A DNA stretch of 64,000 nucleotides, taken from NCBI GenBank assembly GCA_007258455.2, contig VDFB02000002.1, positions 62,001 through 126,000 of the forward strand, in the 5' to 3' direction. The translations under genes and the position numbers were made by a program. Under the pieces are notes generated by a model that saw only the letters and a program-made list of their open reading frames with translations, did no database searches and was not told the DNA's origin. Positions within the stretch are counted from its first letter, which is position 1; every line of letters starts with the position of its first letter. Origin of the DNA: Sequoia sempervirens. Lineage: Eukaryota; Streptophyta; Pinopsida; Cupressales; Cupressaceae. Below, piece after piece: positions 1 to 12,479 of the stretch.

Positions 1-1378
1 TGATGGATTATGTCTAATAAAATTTTCATCTTATAGCTAATTAAATCCTTAATATTTGAATAGTTTAGAGATCGAATAATTCATATATATGCATGTGTAG
101 CAATAAGGGAGCACTGGTATTTCTTGGAATTGCATTTAGGGAATTGTTTTCTCTTATACCTACCCTCGGCTAGACATGGATGCATATAATATTGGTTTCT
201 AGGTTTTTTCTGTAAGTAGTTAATTTCATAGAGGAAGACTAAAATCTTCTTAATGTCCTGCCAGGTGTGAAAGTATATGAATCACTTGCTGAAGGCACCA
301 TTTTGTATTCATCCAAAAATTGGTTTCTTCTTTTTTTTTGTTTCTTGCATGCATCTTTTTTAGGCTCTAGAGATGTAGCTTGACTCTTTCCTTTGTAATT
401 TTCATCTATTTTGATGATTACAGTAGTTTTTCCTTATAATTTTTTATGTAGATCTGTTTGTAACCTTATTTTCTACCAATCAATTTGCAAACCAGTCACA
501 TATTAAGGACCATTTCACTAACTTGTAGTCATCCATTACTTCATATGTTGTAGGTTGTGTCTATGTGCCAATAAATCCTGATGATTGTGAGAACTTTAAT
601 CCTACAAGTGTACCCACTCTTTCTCAAGTAAAAGTATTAGCTTATTTTATAGTACTTTAAATGGTTAATTGGAGGTGCTTCTTTAGATCTGAGATAGTTA
701 AACCCTGGATTAAAATATGGTATTAGATGGGCAGTATAATGATAAAATTGAGGTCCATTGAACACAAGCTCTATTCTCTTGACACTGCTCAACATTTTCC
801 TCACACATTTTCTCGTCAATCGAGATGTTTCTTATCTCCTTCCCTTGTTAGCCCTTGGTTGTTCTAAAGTGTAATGCTTTTTCTATACATCTTGCAGTTT
901 GTATGTATGATTAGTTGTCTCTTATGAAGCATGGATAACCTTTCATGGAATATTTGTTGTGACTAGACAATTGCCAAATGTGTAAGAATAATCATTTAAT
1001 TTGTATGGAAGTAAGTCTTTTTCATATTATTTGACTTGGTATTGTAAAATTGTCTTTGTAGGATTCTCTAGGGGGGAACAACAGAACTGTGATGATAGGT
1101 AGATTTGTAAAACACCATAAATCATTTGGCATTATCAATATATTGCTTATAGAATAATCTATGCAAGTAGAATGGAATGTGCAATGAAAATTGGTCTCAA
1201 ATTCAAATATGAATATAAGTACATTACACAAGAAGATGGTATCTATTCTATGATTTAAAGAACCCAAAAATAAGAAAATTAATAGGTTACATCTATTTAC
1301 TTACTCTTAGACACTTTTTTAATTAGCGAGACCCTCAAAATGTCTTGTTGATAACCAACAGTGTTCAAAACTTTTGAA
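1..1378. other. AT-rich non-coding stretch
   Basis: No coding region can be supported. The open frames are short (under 85 codons), have no recognisable domain, and are scattered over both strands. I found no terminal repeats, polypurine tract or other transposon landmark. It runs into the tandem repeat that begins near 1379. Confidence 0.6.
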
Positions 1379-2070
1379 GAGGTCAGATCAGTGTGACATT
1401 GGATATGTCTCGCCAATGAAACTCATCGACAAGACATGGACTATTAGAGTGAGTTTTCTATCCTGTGTTGATGATTGATCTCTCACTGATGGGTTAGGCT
1501 ATGGTGGTTATTGCCAAGAGTCTCCGTAATGACATGGTGTAGGTCTATTTAAAACTCCTAAAGAGGTCAGATCGGTGTGACATTGAATCTTTCTTGTCGA
1601 CGAAATTCATCAACAAGACATGGACTATCATAGTGAGTTTTCTATCCTGTGCTAATGATTGATCTCTCACCGATGGGTTGGCTTCGGTGGTCATCACCAA
1701 GAGTCTCCACAATGATAGGTCTATTTAAAACTCTTGCAGAGGTTAGATCGGTGTGACATTAGATCTGTCTTGCCAAGAGAAGTCATCAACAAGACATGGA
1801 CTATCGGAGTGGGTTTTCTATCCTACTCCAATGATTGATCTCTCACCGATGGGTTGGCTTTAATGGTCATCACCAAGAGTCTCCACGATGACATGGTGTA
1901 GGTCTATTTAAAATTCCTGTAGAGGTCATATCAATGTGACATTGGATCTATCTTGTCAACGGAAGTCATCGGCAAGACATGTACTATCAGAGTGTTTTCT
2001 CTCATGTGCCAATGATTGATCTCTCACTGATGGGTTGGCTTCATTGGTCATCACTAAGAGTCTTCACGAT
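1379..2070. repeat. Four-copy tandem repeat, unit about 180 bp
   Basis: Four successive units begin near 1379, 1563, 1739 and 1922, giving periods of 184, 176 and 183 bp. Each starts with a variant of gaggtcagatcggtgtgac, has a middle block around acaagacatggactatc, and ends with a block around tctcaccgatgggttgg followed by caccaagagtctcc. The copies differ by scattered substitutions, so the array is not recent. No reading frame stays open across it. It may be a small satellite-like array or the repeated part of an unrecognised transposon. Confidence 0.85.
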
Positions 2071-2517
2071 GGTACATTTCAATGAATATTAAAAAAAAAA
2101 ATTGCATTGTTTCATCACAATTTCGACGAAGGAAACTAATGAATCATCAAAAAGGTTTGACGAGGTTGCTATAGCTACAATGAAAGCTTCATCATAATTA
2201 CTTTCCCATTTCATTAAAATGGTGACAAACTTCCAGTGTCGTTTTAATGCTTTGGAAGAGCAATTGCAATTATGCTTTGGCTATAATTTGTCGGTGGATA
2301 CACAGAGTTGTCGTCGATATTTTGATGAACAACAAAGCCATTTTATGATGCCAACGACCAATGAATTTGGGTTGCTATTTTGACATTTAATTCTTCATCT
2401 CAATTTTGACAAAAAATTTGAGACAAAAATTATTTTAGTAGTTTGTCAATTATCCAACAAAGGTGTGTCACAAGACCGACGAAAGTTTGTCAGAAAATTG
2501 AGTCAAATTCAGTAGTG
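2071..2517. other. Non-coding spacer before the retrotransposon complex
   Basis: Nothing coding is visible. At 2518 the sequence changes abruptly to the third-ORF module that recurs at 45561. No 5-bp target duplication could be matched between the bases before 2518 and those after 54555. Confidence 0.5.
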
Positions 2518-3423
2518 TGAATTAAACACACACTAACTTTTCTGTCATGTCCCTAGTCCCTACTCCTCGGATCTCTGTCCATGAAGTTCCTTCACATCTT
2601 CATCATTTCAAATGACCATCGGAGAATTTCATCCTGCCTCCTGGGTCCCGACCCTCTAGTTGTCGCGATGACCTTATAGAAGGCAAGCTCTGGCATCCTT
2701 ACTCTCACCAGGCTCTGCCCATCAAGATTTTGTCCCATCTCATCCAATTCAAAAGGAAGAACACATTCATATTTTTGACCTTCGGTACCCACCCTTTGAA
2801 TCACTGAGATAAACTTGAGATAAACCTAGTGGTGAGACTCAATGTTGAGTCCAGCTCGCTGGACTTTCACATAGCAACTGCCAATCTACACAGTGAAACC
2901 TCGACCACATCCTGCGCCTTGAGACCTGAATGCTTTTAAGTTTAAAGTTATGTTGGCCATCCTTTGACCTCCTAGTTCCAAGACCCTAGAATTCTGACCC
3001 CAAAATTTCCTTCATCCCTAGCCATTCTAAATAGCAAAAGCCTTGATGACTTTTCAGTCTCATATCTCTAGTGCCTCAAAAGTGATCTAAATTACCTTCT
3101 AATTGAAAACCAATCTCGACCCATGTGCTCAAATTTAACCCTCTCCTACATGAGCCTTTGAAACCAAAAAAAAATTAAGTTTGGAGAAATCAAATAGGTT
3201 GCCCTACACTATTCGCCCTTTAAAATAATGTCCCTGCTAGGGAAGTGCGGTCCCCTAGGCCCAGTTGTCAAAAATCACTCCAAAAAATGACAAATGACAT
3301 CTCGAAGTAAAGATTTGATTTCATTAATCATATCTTATCTAATTGGATTTCTTCCATGGGATTTTGACTAATGTTAATGCTCTCACAATTGGTTGTACTC
3401 ATTATGCCTTATTTGTAGGATAT

Positions 3424-6400
3424 ATGGAATCGAGTGCAGGACCCTCAAGGACCGCTGCAAAGAAGGACAAAGGGAAGAGAGTGGGAAAGAATCCTCATGG
3501 AAAGGAGGACAAAGACCAAGTGAAGTACTAGCTCTAGGGTGAGCCTTTTCATTCAAAAATCATCATAGATTGGAAAGAAATTACAGACAACAATATTGGC
3601 CATGTCGATATTGATGAGTTCAAGCAAAGGGTTAGAATCCACCCCAAGACCGATAATGCCAAATTGATCAGAAAAAGTGGAATTGCAAAAGCTGGAGGTT
3701 TTCACCCATCCCTCATAGCCCCTGGATTGGTCATCGCTTATTGGCAGGCCTACCAGCCACAAACACGAACCATTATTGATAGGGACAGAAACATTCTTGC
3801 TGACATGTCGGGTGAGGCAATTACTAAAATTTTTCACATCCCCACCTTTGGGGAGATGGAGATGCCCACCATGAAGGAAGCAAAATCAACATGGGATGAG
3901 GACTCGATGGGCTACAAGAATCTAATAAATCGGTACTAGCTCAAAGAGAAAAAGGGCAGTGCTACAAAGGTTCCTCAAGAAGTCTTCCGCGGTGACTTCT
4001 ATGAGGACTACCATGACTTGGTCACCATGTTGAGAAGGGTGATGGGTCTCCCTGTTACTGCCTACTTTTAGGAATGGATGGTGTATTTCATAGAGAAGAT
4101 CCTCTGTAGGGATGAAGACCTCACAACAAAAGCTTCATTCTACTGCGGAGGCATAATAAGCAACTACTTCCATGAGTAGTTCATGAATGTCAAGAAAACC
4201 TCCAAGTTCTATATGATGTCCTATCTCATGTACTTACTAGATGAGCGGAGGAAATATAGTGGATTGTTTGGTGCACCCGATGAGGAGGCGAGGTGAAGAT
4301 TTAAGGTCTATGATAGGATATCCCCAACACTAGTTCAGGAACTTCAAGAAAGAGTATTGCAGGGTAAACGACACCTTAACCAGCCACATTATTAGGTTGT
4401 TTGGAGGGTATTTTGAGAGAAGTGTCTCTCATAGTGTTCGGGCTTTCTTAAAGCAATATGCCTTCTTATTCATACAATACGCCAAATTCACATATATTCG
4501 TGTTCAGGGTTTCACAAAAAGGTCGAATAAGCTTCCTGATACCCTAATGACCGAATCACATTGTTAGAGCTCCCCCAATAGTTGCAACATGTGCATTTAG
4601 TCCTTGGTAGTAGATATTTGGTAGGGATCCCTTATCCCTTATCCTTCGGCCAAGGAATGTACAAATTACAAGCTTCCTAGTACGCTGGGAATTCTAAGAA
4701 GAAATTGGCGAAGTACCATTTTTGCCAACACATTGCTCACCCATGGGTGGACCCACATGGGCATGTGAGGAAGGCACTAGGACTAGGGTACACACATTTG
4801 CATCATGTTGAAGATTTATAGGTAGATTGCTAGGATGACAAGGAAGTGTGCACAAGACATTACATGTGGATGACTGTGTACTTCATGAGGAATGTGCAAC
4901 TATTTCCCATACCATATTAGGTCGAATAGGATGAGACCACCATCATGGAACCCAGATATAACATAGTCTCTAACTTGTTGTTGCCAACAATAGATTAGGA
5001 TGAGCAGGAAGTCGATGACCTCGATATTATAACCAAGCCAATTGTGGCTCATACTGAAGAATGGGTTAATGGATGAGTAGCACGATTAAAGCAACAGGGG
5101 GTTGTCCTAACATATGATAGGCTCAAGAGTGATCCTAGTGCTACAGAAGATGTCACTACTACCACTTCAATAGGAGGGACATCCAAATCTGCTCCACTCA
5201 TAAGGTCAAAAAAGGGGAAAGGGATTGTGGTGAAACAGTCACCAAATCCCAAGGTTTATTCAAGAAAGGATTCAAGAGGCTCACCCTCTAAGAGGCCCAA
5301 ACATATGGGAAGCACTGTGAAGTAGCCAACAATTCAAGAAGGTCCACTTCAGGAGGGTGAGGAAGGGAAAATAGATCAGCCAAAACCTCCTCCAGCCCTC
5401 CCTATCTCTGCCAGCCTTCCATTTGTTTCCCTGGCCATGGTCACCACATCCCCACCTATGGTGGACTTCTCAGTCCATCTCACCTCTTGTCCCCCATCTG
5501 AGCCCATAATAGTGGTTGACTCTTCCTCCACCATAACTACTCCACTTTCCTCTGCCGCCATGTCACCTACTACATTGCTTCCACTGGCAGCAACAACAAT
5601 ACCAATTCCCACATTCGCATTTTCAAAGGCTTTCTTGTGGAACATGTAGAATGTCCCCTCTAAGATTTCCCAGATCCTTTTGGATCCCACCATCCAAGCT
5701 GCCTTAGCATAAGTCCTTGCCAGTGCTATGCCTTCAAAACCTCCAATAGGTCCACCAACAATAGAGGAAAGAATGTTAATTTTTGAAGAATGAAACAAGT
5801 CACAGAAAGAAGCTTCGAAGGTAGTGGAGGAGAAATCCGATGAGTATGATGAGCACCCAGAATATGAGCATTGAAAAATTAACAGGGTGGTTTGCGAAGA
5901 AGAAGAAATAGGGTCTTTTGAAAGTGGAGATGAAGAGGAGGGTACAAGTGGTAGAATTATTGTACAAACATTCGATGATGATTTCGAGGAGGAAATGGCC
6001 TGATAATTGATGGATGATCAGTAAGAGGCAGAAAGGTCACCTCCCAAAGGAGAATAACAAGAAGGTGGAAGGGCAACAAAAGATGTGGAACTCCCTATAG
6101 GGGAGCAGCAGGAGGATGTGCCACCTCCTTATGGAGAAGAAAGAAATGGAGAGGAAGACAAGCCCAAGGAGCATGTGCACAAGGACAAACAAGTTGAAGA
6201 AAGGAAAGAGAAAGAAATTCAGAAAGAAGAAAGTCCCCAGGGGGAAATTGCCTACTAATCCTCCCATCAAAAGCCTCATGTTCGTCCAAGACTCCAATGA
6301 GGAAGAAAGAAACAACACTAAAATGGAAGAAAGGGCTCCCACAGGTGAACAAACAGAGATCCAAACAAAGAAAGGAAAAGGTGATCGTAAATCGCACAAG

Positions 6401-7570
6401 GGAAAATCTACAATACCCAAATGGCTAGAGAGGCAACTTGAAAAGAAGACTCCTACCCCAAAGGATCCAAGAGCAAGACTAGAGGCTATCCTAGCCCAAG
6501 TGCAAATCACAACCAGGAAGGAGAAGAAGCCCAAAATCAAATCCAAGGTAATGATGGATGCTTCTAGGTCCCAAACTGTGCAAGTAGCAACGTTGGTGGT
6601 AGGCCAAGAAGGAATAAGCTATAATATCTCCACCATTGACTTAGGAATTGCTACTAGAGAGAAAAAGGTAGAGCACCTTGAGGAGTCTGTGGGTACAATG
6701 GTGCATCTAATACAAGAGGATAAAGTCTCAAAAGATGAGCTTAAAGCATAAGTAGCTGACTTGACAACTTACATCCAACAATAATTTTCACCTAAAGAAA
6801 TAGCTACCACATCCATGGCTCCACCCCAACTATTTTCCAAGGAAGAAATTAACAAGCTATAAAAAAGAAAGAATCTAGAAAAAAGTATAGAAAGCTAGTT
6901 CTGAAAGGTTGTATATGTTAGAAATATGGGTATCAGTCAGGTTGTTTGAATAGCCAACAAGTTCATGGGTTTACAATAGTCTCTGGAAGGCACAAAGAAA
7001 ATTTGCACTAGCTTCCCTATGATGTATAGGTCCGCCTATCCAAAGATTGAGGCTATCATCCAACTGCCAAAAGGCACATGGGAAAACAAGCTCACACTCA
7101 AAGGGGACGATCATTAGCTAGTGGATGTATGGAAATGAAACTTTGATAACACGAAAGAAAGGTTGGAGCAGGTAATTGACAAAGTGGATCCAAATGTTGA
7201 ATGGGTCAAAAAAATTAAGTTGTATTGTGCCTGATATTTGAGGCTGATGATGGGATATGACATGCCCATAGTGCAAATTGATCCAGAGAAAATAAAGCCC
7301 CATTTCAAAAAAAGAATGGGGGACGGGATGTCAGATGAGATAACCATAGATTTCATGAGTTTTTCCACCCACACCTTCACCCAGTATGATGAAGACTAGA
7401 AAAGGCTTGAGGACAACTCCAAGGAATGGAGTTATCAAGTGTTGTTGTCCGAAATCATTGAGGTCGACAAAATCCAACCAGTAATTTTAAAGTTCATGGA
7501 GTATGTGGCTTTGAAGGACCATGAGGGAAACCCTATTGGTAGTGAAGGGCTTCTAAAGGAATAGCTATAG
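3424..7570 (+). pseudogene. Large third ORF of unknown function, upstream copy, broken
   Basis: I do not recognise this protein. The frame starts at an ATG (MESSAGPS) just after a sequence resembling a splice acceptor (ttatttgtag) and runs about 1,380 codons to a stop shared with the second copy. In order: a basic N-terminus rich in K, R and G; a long block (about 3550-5080) conserved between copies; a basic KRxK-type stretch (about 5200-5310); a Pro/Ser/Thr/Val-rich part; an acidic then Lys/Glu-rich part (about 5880-6560); a heptad-like segment (about 6640-6760); and a conserved C-terminal block (about 7090-7560). I see no signal peptide or membrane segment, so it is not envelope-like. Many stops interrupt it; several replace Gln codons that the copy at 46458-50628 keeps, for example TAG at 4069 against CAG at 47100. 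Confidence 0.65.
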
Positions 7571-7617
7571 TAGAAAGAGCAATCACCAAAAGACAAAATG
7601 CTATAGTGTTGTCACTA

Positions 7618-7633
7618 GAAGACAAAAAAGGGA
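7618..7633 (+). other. Polypurine tract before the LTR
   Basis: A 16-base run that is purine except for one C ends in aaaaaaggga and directly precedes TGTGGACAAG at 7634. It lies some 50 bases after the third ORF stop. The matching site in the second copy ends at 50691. This is the usual order at the 3' end of an LTR retrotransposon: stop, polypurine tract, LTR. Confidence 0.5.
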
Positions 7634-8624
7634 TGTGGACAAGATTGTATTTTAAATTGTAATATATTGGGGGTAGGTAGAACCCTAGTTTGTAGTGAAT
7701 CTTGGCCATTTGTTCTATTTTCTAGGAACTATAAATAGGGGGCCTCTTATTTTCAAGAGAGAGTTGAGTTGTTGTAAAGACATGTTGCAGAAATTTCTAA
7801 TGAAAATACATTGACTTGGTACATTTTTTGAGTTCTTCACATGTTTTATGATTCAATCTCCATGGTTAGATGTTTTATTTAGATTTACATTGTTGTTCTA
7901 GTTAGCTTTAAACTACTTGAATAGATTTTAGTAATGTTGTTCTGTGATTATAGAAATTTTTGTTGTGTTGATGCCTTCCAGTCCATACTTTTTGCTATTT
8001 GTTGTTGGTAAATGGTCTTGTAACGTTAACTAGTCTGGGTTGAAACTTGAAGCTGCTCTAAACTTTATCATTGTTTATGCATGTATGTGGTGGATGAATG
8101 ATTAAATATCTAGAAACCTTTGAAGATAGCATAGTTTCCATGATACTATAGGTTTCTTGGTTAAATGGGATCCTATTTGAAGGAAGCTATCCATAGCAGA
8201 ACCTCCATGATCACTGTTCATAGTTAGTTGAAAACCCAAGAACCTTCTCTCTTCCCTGCTCTTTTTCCCTTTTTTTTAGAAATAGCCTGTGTTAAGGTTC
8301 ATTGTACATTGTAAATTTAAAACTTGAAGAAAACATCAAAGTTTTAGATTGTTGTCTAAACCTACATCAAAGTGAAACTTAACTCCTACCTTAGAAACTT
8401 CAAATTTGGAGATTCACTTTGCATCTAGCTACGTAGGTCTACCCTGTGATTACCAAAAAAATCACATCAAACATCAACTAAGGAGTTCCATGCAAGTCAT
8501 GACCTGACACCTGACATACCTTGTAGAGATTTTCAGTAACTTACTATTGGAGACTTCCTTTCAAGAGAGGTAGTGCACATACGCACTACTTGTGTTGAGA
8601 AAGTGTACAAAACACCCATCAACA
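7634..8624 (+). repeat. LTR of element C (5' LTR), about 991 bp
   Basis: It starts TGTGGACAAG and ends CATCAACA, so it has the TG...CA ends of an LTR. A TATA box (TATAAATA) lies at 7730-7737. The partner is 50692-50785 joined to about 53651-54555. It is followed four bases later by a primer-binding-site-like motif. With this left edge, U3 would be only about 100 bp before the TATA box, which is unusually short. If the LTR instead starts at 2518, U3 would be 5.2 kb and contain the third ORF. Confidence 0.6.
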
Positions 8625-8628
8625 GAAC

Positions 8629-8646
8629 TGACACTGGACGGAGGTC
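8629..8646 (+). other. Probable primer binding site of element C
   Basis: TGACACTGGACGGAGGTC begins four bases after the LTR end at 8624. It lines up with the site of element D at 13956 (TGGTGCTAGAAGGAGGGT), sharing the TG, CT, GA and GGAGG positions. The two differences in the first five bases are G-to-A changes, as expected of decay. The matching tRNA cannot be named from this alone. Confidence 0.45.
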
Positions 8647-8659
8647 CTTGTGAAGCTAG

Positions 8660-11500
8660 ATCGAATTGGATCATTCTCCCTGGAAAGATTTCAAAGAGTT
8701 CTACAGTCAACACCAAACAAGGGAGAATTTCAAGAGTTACTACCCCCCACAAGGGAAAAACAAACTAAGGGAGGAGACACTACTTCTTCCACTTCCTCTG
8801 CCTACCCCACTTCCCTCCCACCTTCACCTCCACTCAGCTCTTGTCCAACCTTCACCTAGCCATACCAAACTACCTTTTTACCCCTCATTTTTGGTAGCCA
8901 GGGAGTTACCTCTCTCCCAACCCTTCAAGCTCAAGGTGAAGTCCAAACAACCACAACCCAAAGGCAGTCCCTGACTATTGTCTTACTATAGGTGCAAGTC
9001 TAGATTGTTGTCTATCAATGAAAAATACCACCTCTACCTCCTATCATGGCTTGGTTGGTGCAAAATCCCTCACCATTTCACTTCGGCGCTTACCAAAACA
9101 TGCCCAAGAATCTAGAGGGCTTTTGTTCAAAATTCAATCCTTGCGACCAAAAAAGGATGACAAAAGAACGCATCAAGATATTTGAAACAATAACCATGGA
9201 TATGCAAGTTGGTCATGAATATGTTACATGCCACCTTTTTCCATAATCATTGGGAAAGGAGGCTCTTTACTGGTACATCAATCTACCAAGGGGGTCCATT
9301 ACCTCATGGGACCTCATGAAGAAAAATTTCTTCTAGAAATATAAGATTCTGATCAGCCCCTTAGAGCTATACTGATAGTTTATGTTAATCCAGAGGGAAG
9401 TTAATGAACTTATTGGATCCTTTAATGATTGTTTCCATCATTCCTTCATGAGGCTTTAGGATCCATACATACATAATGATGTTCAAGCCCTTCCAATCTA
9501 CTATGTTGCATTAGATAATCTAACGTCAGCATTAATACAAACAATGTGTTCACTGCTCACTACACTAGTAACTGCTTATGTGAAGGCGATTGTTGCTAGT
9601 GTGGATTTGGGGCAGAACATCTCTTGTCTGCTACCTTTTTAAGGACCGCTAGCTCAATCAATGCAATTTCAAGGGCTTAATCAAACATTCACTCACTATA
9701 CCCCTCTAATGAACCAGATGCCTCAGCTACCCATCATTCCGCACCCTGGACCTCCAATGAATTATGCACCTCTCATGCCTTCTTATTTGCAACCTCAGTA
9801 ATACCAAAGCTATCCTTAGGATTTCCAACAATAACAAGCTTACTCTCAGTAGCCACAAGCACCTTTGTACTTGTTGGGACTAGAATTCCCCCCTACACAT
9901 CAAAATCAGTCAGTGGCCCTACCTGTCTTTCTCCAAAACCCAGTGTCACAACCTCCAATGAATTATGCACCTCTCGTGCCTTCTTATTTGCAACCTCAGC
10001 AATAGCAAAGCTATCCTTAGGCTCCCCAACAACAAAAAGCCTACTCTCAGTAGTTGCAAGCACCTTTCTACTTGTTGGGACTAGAATTCCCCCCTACACA
10101 TCAAAATCAGCTGGCGGCCCCGCCTGTCTTTCTCCAAAACCCAGTGTCATAGCTAAACAATGCTGAGAAGGAAAAATTGGAAGAATTGACTGAGATGATA
10201 AGGAAAATTTCTATAGAAATGACACACTTAAAGAACTAGAATAATCAGTTGCATGCATCCTAGTGTAGTTTCTAGGATAGTCTTAATCGGGAAATTCGAG
10301 ACAACAAGGATGGTAGGGACAACTGGGAAGCAAGCACCTCTTTCGGGCAGAACTATGTTAGAAGAAAGAATTCAAATCAAAATTTTGAGAGGAGACCTTC
10401 TCAGAGGCAGAATCACACATGGAATACAAGGCCCAATAATGGAGGTGTCCCTACTCCCCTTGATCAACCTACCAACAATGAAAAGACAAACAATGGAGTG
10501 TACCTCACTAAGGTAGCCCTGTTCGGATGGTGCCAGATTCACAAAACCAATAAACACTATGAGTTGTATTGCCCTGAATTCTAGATAGTTGCTAAAATCT
10601 TCTAAGTGGAGGTGCAAAATGTTGTTGATAGTGCTGGTTGTAGAGACATCATTCCATCTGAGCTTTATGACTCTTCTTGTCTCTTGGTAAACCAACCACC
10701 ATTTCCACAAAGTGACCACAATGATCATGAGGTTAAACCCACCCCAATTAAGAGCGAAGAAGTGCAAGAGGTAAGTAACGAAAAAACCTTGGCTTAGCTT
10801 TTCAATTTAGTAGATAATTGTCTACTAGATGAAGAAGAACTACACATAGATGAAGTCCACATGTTCCACCAAAGAACAACTCCCTACTTCCTCAGGAATA
10901 GGCAGGTGGGTGGACTCTTTACGACTTCTACTCCATCAAATAATTTTACTACCCTGCTTGAGCTTAATGTCAGCAATAACCCTGGGCTTCCCCATATACC
11001 CACTCAATATCTCAATAAGGATAGGCCCGAAAATCAGTCACAAAATTAGCCTCAAGGACAATCACAAAACTAGTCAAGTCAAAAAAATTCTCAACCTTCT
11101 AACTCCTCCCTTCGATCGTTCGACTTTGAGATTGAACAAATGGGTGAATATGTGGCAAAAGAGTTCAAGAAAGTAAAAATCAGTTTGTCTACCTTCAAAC
11201 TACTCAAAGTCCCTATTGTAAGGCATGCCTTCTTCAAGATACTCAATGGGGCCCCATCCTCTAACACAATACAAGAGATGGCAGGTAAAAGAGTCACCTT
11301 TAAAGAACCTAGGCAGGAACCTATGGTTCTGAACAACACAGGGAAGATGAACGATGTTCCCTCAAATCAATCTATAGGTAAGATACTAGAAAAGGAACTT
11401 GATTAGGACAACAAAAATATTTCCAAGGATCGGCCATCAGGGAAGACCAAGGATAGAACTAGCAATAGGAACAAGATGCAAGCAGCTTAGATAGATACAT
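8660..11500 (+). pseudogene. gag of element C, broken
   Basis: Gag builds the particle that packages the element RNA. The gag core is readable at about 9046-9480, with a pattern typical of plant gypsy gag (FHFGAY near the start, a conserved W near ALYWYINLP). A Pro/Gln-rich stretch follows, containing a 201-bp in-frame tandem duplication (9751-10152). A knuckle of the form C-x2-H-x4-H-x4-C lies at about 10531 (CQIHKTNKHYELYC), the same unusual form as in element D. Stops occur throughout, many where Gln is expected (for example in the YLQPQQYQ-type repeats). It leads into protease at about 11540. Confidence 0.7.
9751..10152 (+). repeat. Tandem 201-bp duplication inside gag of element C
   Basis: Copy one is 9751-9951 and copy two is 9952-10152. 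Both start cctccaatgaattatgcacc and end in a cccagtgtca motif. The period is exactly 67 codons, so the duplication kept frame. It encodes a Pro/Gln/Tyr-rich linker. The copies differ at roughly one base in ten to fifteen. Confidence 0.85.
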
Positions 11501-11539
11501 CTAAGGGTCTCTTCCAAGGAAAATTTGAAACCCCATCTT

Positions 11540-11860
11540 TCCTTACCACCATCTAGATATTCGAGAAAAACTTGCACAACTGTCTGCTCAATTTAGGAGC
11601 ATCTTCCAATGTTATGCCTCTGGTAGTATGCAAGGCTCTTGGGATCACTCCCACACCCTCAAAAAGGAAGGTGACTTAGTTGGAAAAAAACATAGATCAA
11701 CATTGTGGAAGAAATAAATAAGATCCTGATGCAAATTGCTGTAGATCCAAGGATACAAGTCATATATATTCAAGTGGCTGACATTCCCGATGCATATGGG
11801 ATCATCTTGGGGAGATACTTCTCTAGAATGTTGAATGAATAAGCTGCTATAGACCATTCT
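11540..11860 (+). pseudogene. Aspartic protease of element C, catalytic Asp lost
   Basis: Retroviral-type protease that would cleave the Gag-Pol polyprotein. The active-site region reads LLNLGASSNVMPL at about 11584-11623. In related plant elements the residue before LGAS is the catalytic Asp; here the codon at 11590 is AAT (Asn). The C-terminal flap region with ILGRYF is visible at about 11805-11825. At least one stop and one frameshift separate the two parts. The LGAS-x-N-x-MP form resembles the plant OTA group. Confidence 0.6.
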
Positions 11861-12479
11861 CACATGTGGCTACCATGGAAAGGGCTGCCAAATCAAATCC
11901 ATATAGACCGTGAGCCTCATATGAAGTACATGATCACAAAGTACAATAACCTAAATGAGGTGTTGTTTGTTGAGAAAAAAATGGGAAATTACTATCCCTT
12001 TGCCTACCAGGATGAATTTGAACCCCAAGAAGAGTGTGTTGCTGAAGTACTTCTAGCCCTCCAATTGACTTCACTCAAATGCCTTAGAGTATGGAGGTGT
12101 TGGTAGAATCAGATGATAAACCTGATGAAGATGACAACTTGGGACTACTCAATGGTTTCCAAGAATTCATGAAAAAGTGTGCAAACAACCAACTCAGTTT
12201 GGCTTCCTGAATGGATTTCTAGGATCTCTTGCTACCAAATTGGTACAGAATTCAAAATGTTGCCCACTCTGAGCTTGATTTCTGCTTGTGCCAAATGGCG
12301 GTTGAGCATGTCAAACAATTAGTGGTCCCTCAGAATAAAACACCAAATGAGGTGCTAGTAGAGCCACCTATTATTCAACACACTGAGCTAAAAGATTTCT
12401 CAAAGATCACAGAGGCAACCACCTAGCCTATAGGAAATGAGAGCCTAGTTGGGCCTAGAGTCAAAAAGTTTTCTAAGTT

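Larger units (their letters stand above)
2518..8624 (+). mobile_element. Upstream copy of the element C third-ORF/LTR module
   Basis: This 6.1-kb block matches 45561-54555 (less the insertion at 50786-53645) along its whole length in the same orientation, at roughly 90% identity by eye. It holds an untranslated segment (2518-3423), a broken large ORF (3424-7570), a purine tract (about 7618-7633) and an LTR-like segment with a TATA box (7634-8624). Two readings fit. It may be the truncated 3' end of a neighbouring copy whose LTR is shared with element C in a tandem array. Or the whole block may be a giant LTR with an ORF in U3. The purine tract directly before 7634 favours the first. The lack of a purine tract before 45561 also favours it. 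Confidence 0.7.

Noticed and set aside
1379..2070. CRISPR-like array
   Set aside because: The units are about 180 bp and repeat along their whole length with no unique spacers, and the DNA is from a plant.
6037..6546. 169-codon Phe/Leu/Ser-rich frame on the minus strand, looking like a membrane protein
   Set aside because: It is the antisense of the Lys/Glu-rich tract of the third ORF; the same artefact appears in the second copy at 48842-49634.
3424..7570. Third ORF as an envelope gene
   Set aside because: No signal peptide, fusion segment or membrane anchor could be found; it is rich in charged and low-complexity tracts instead.
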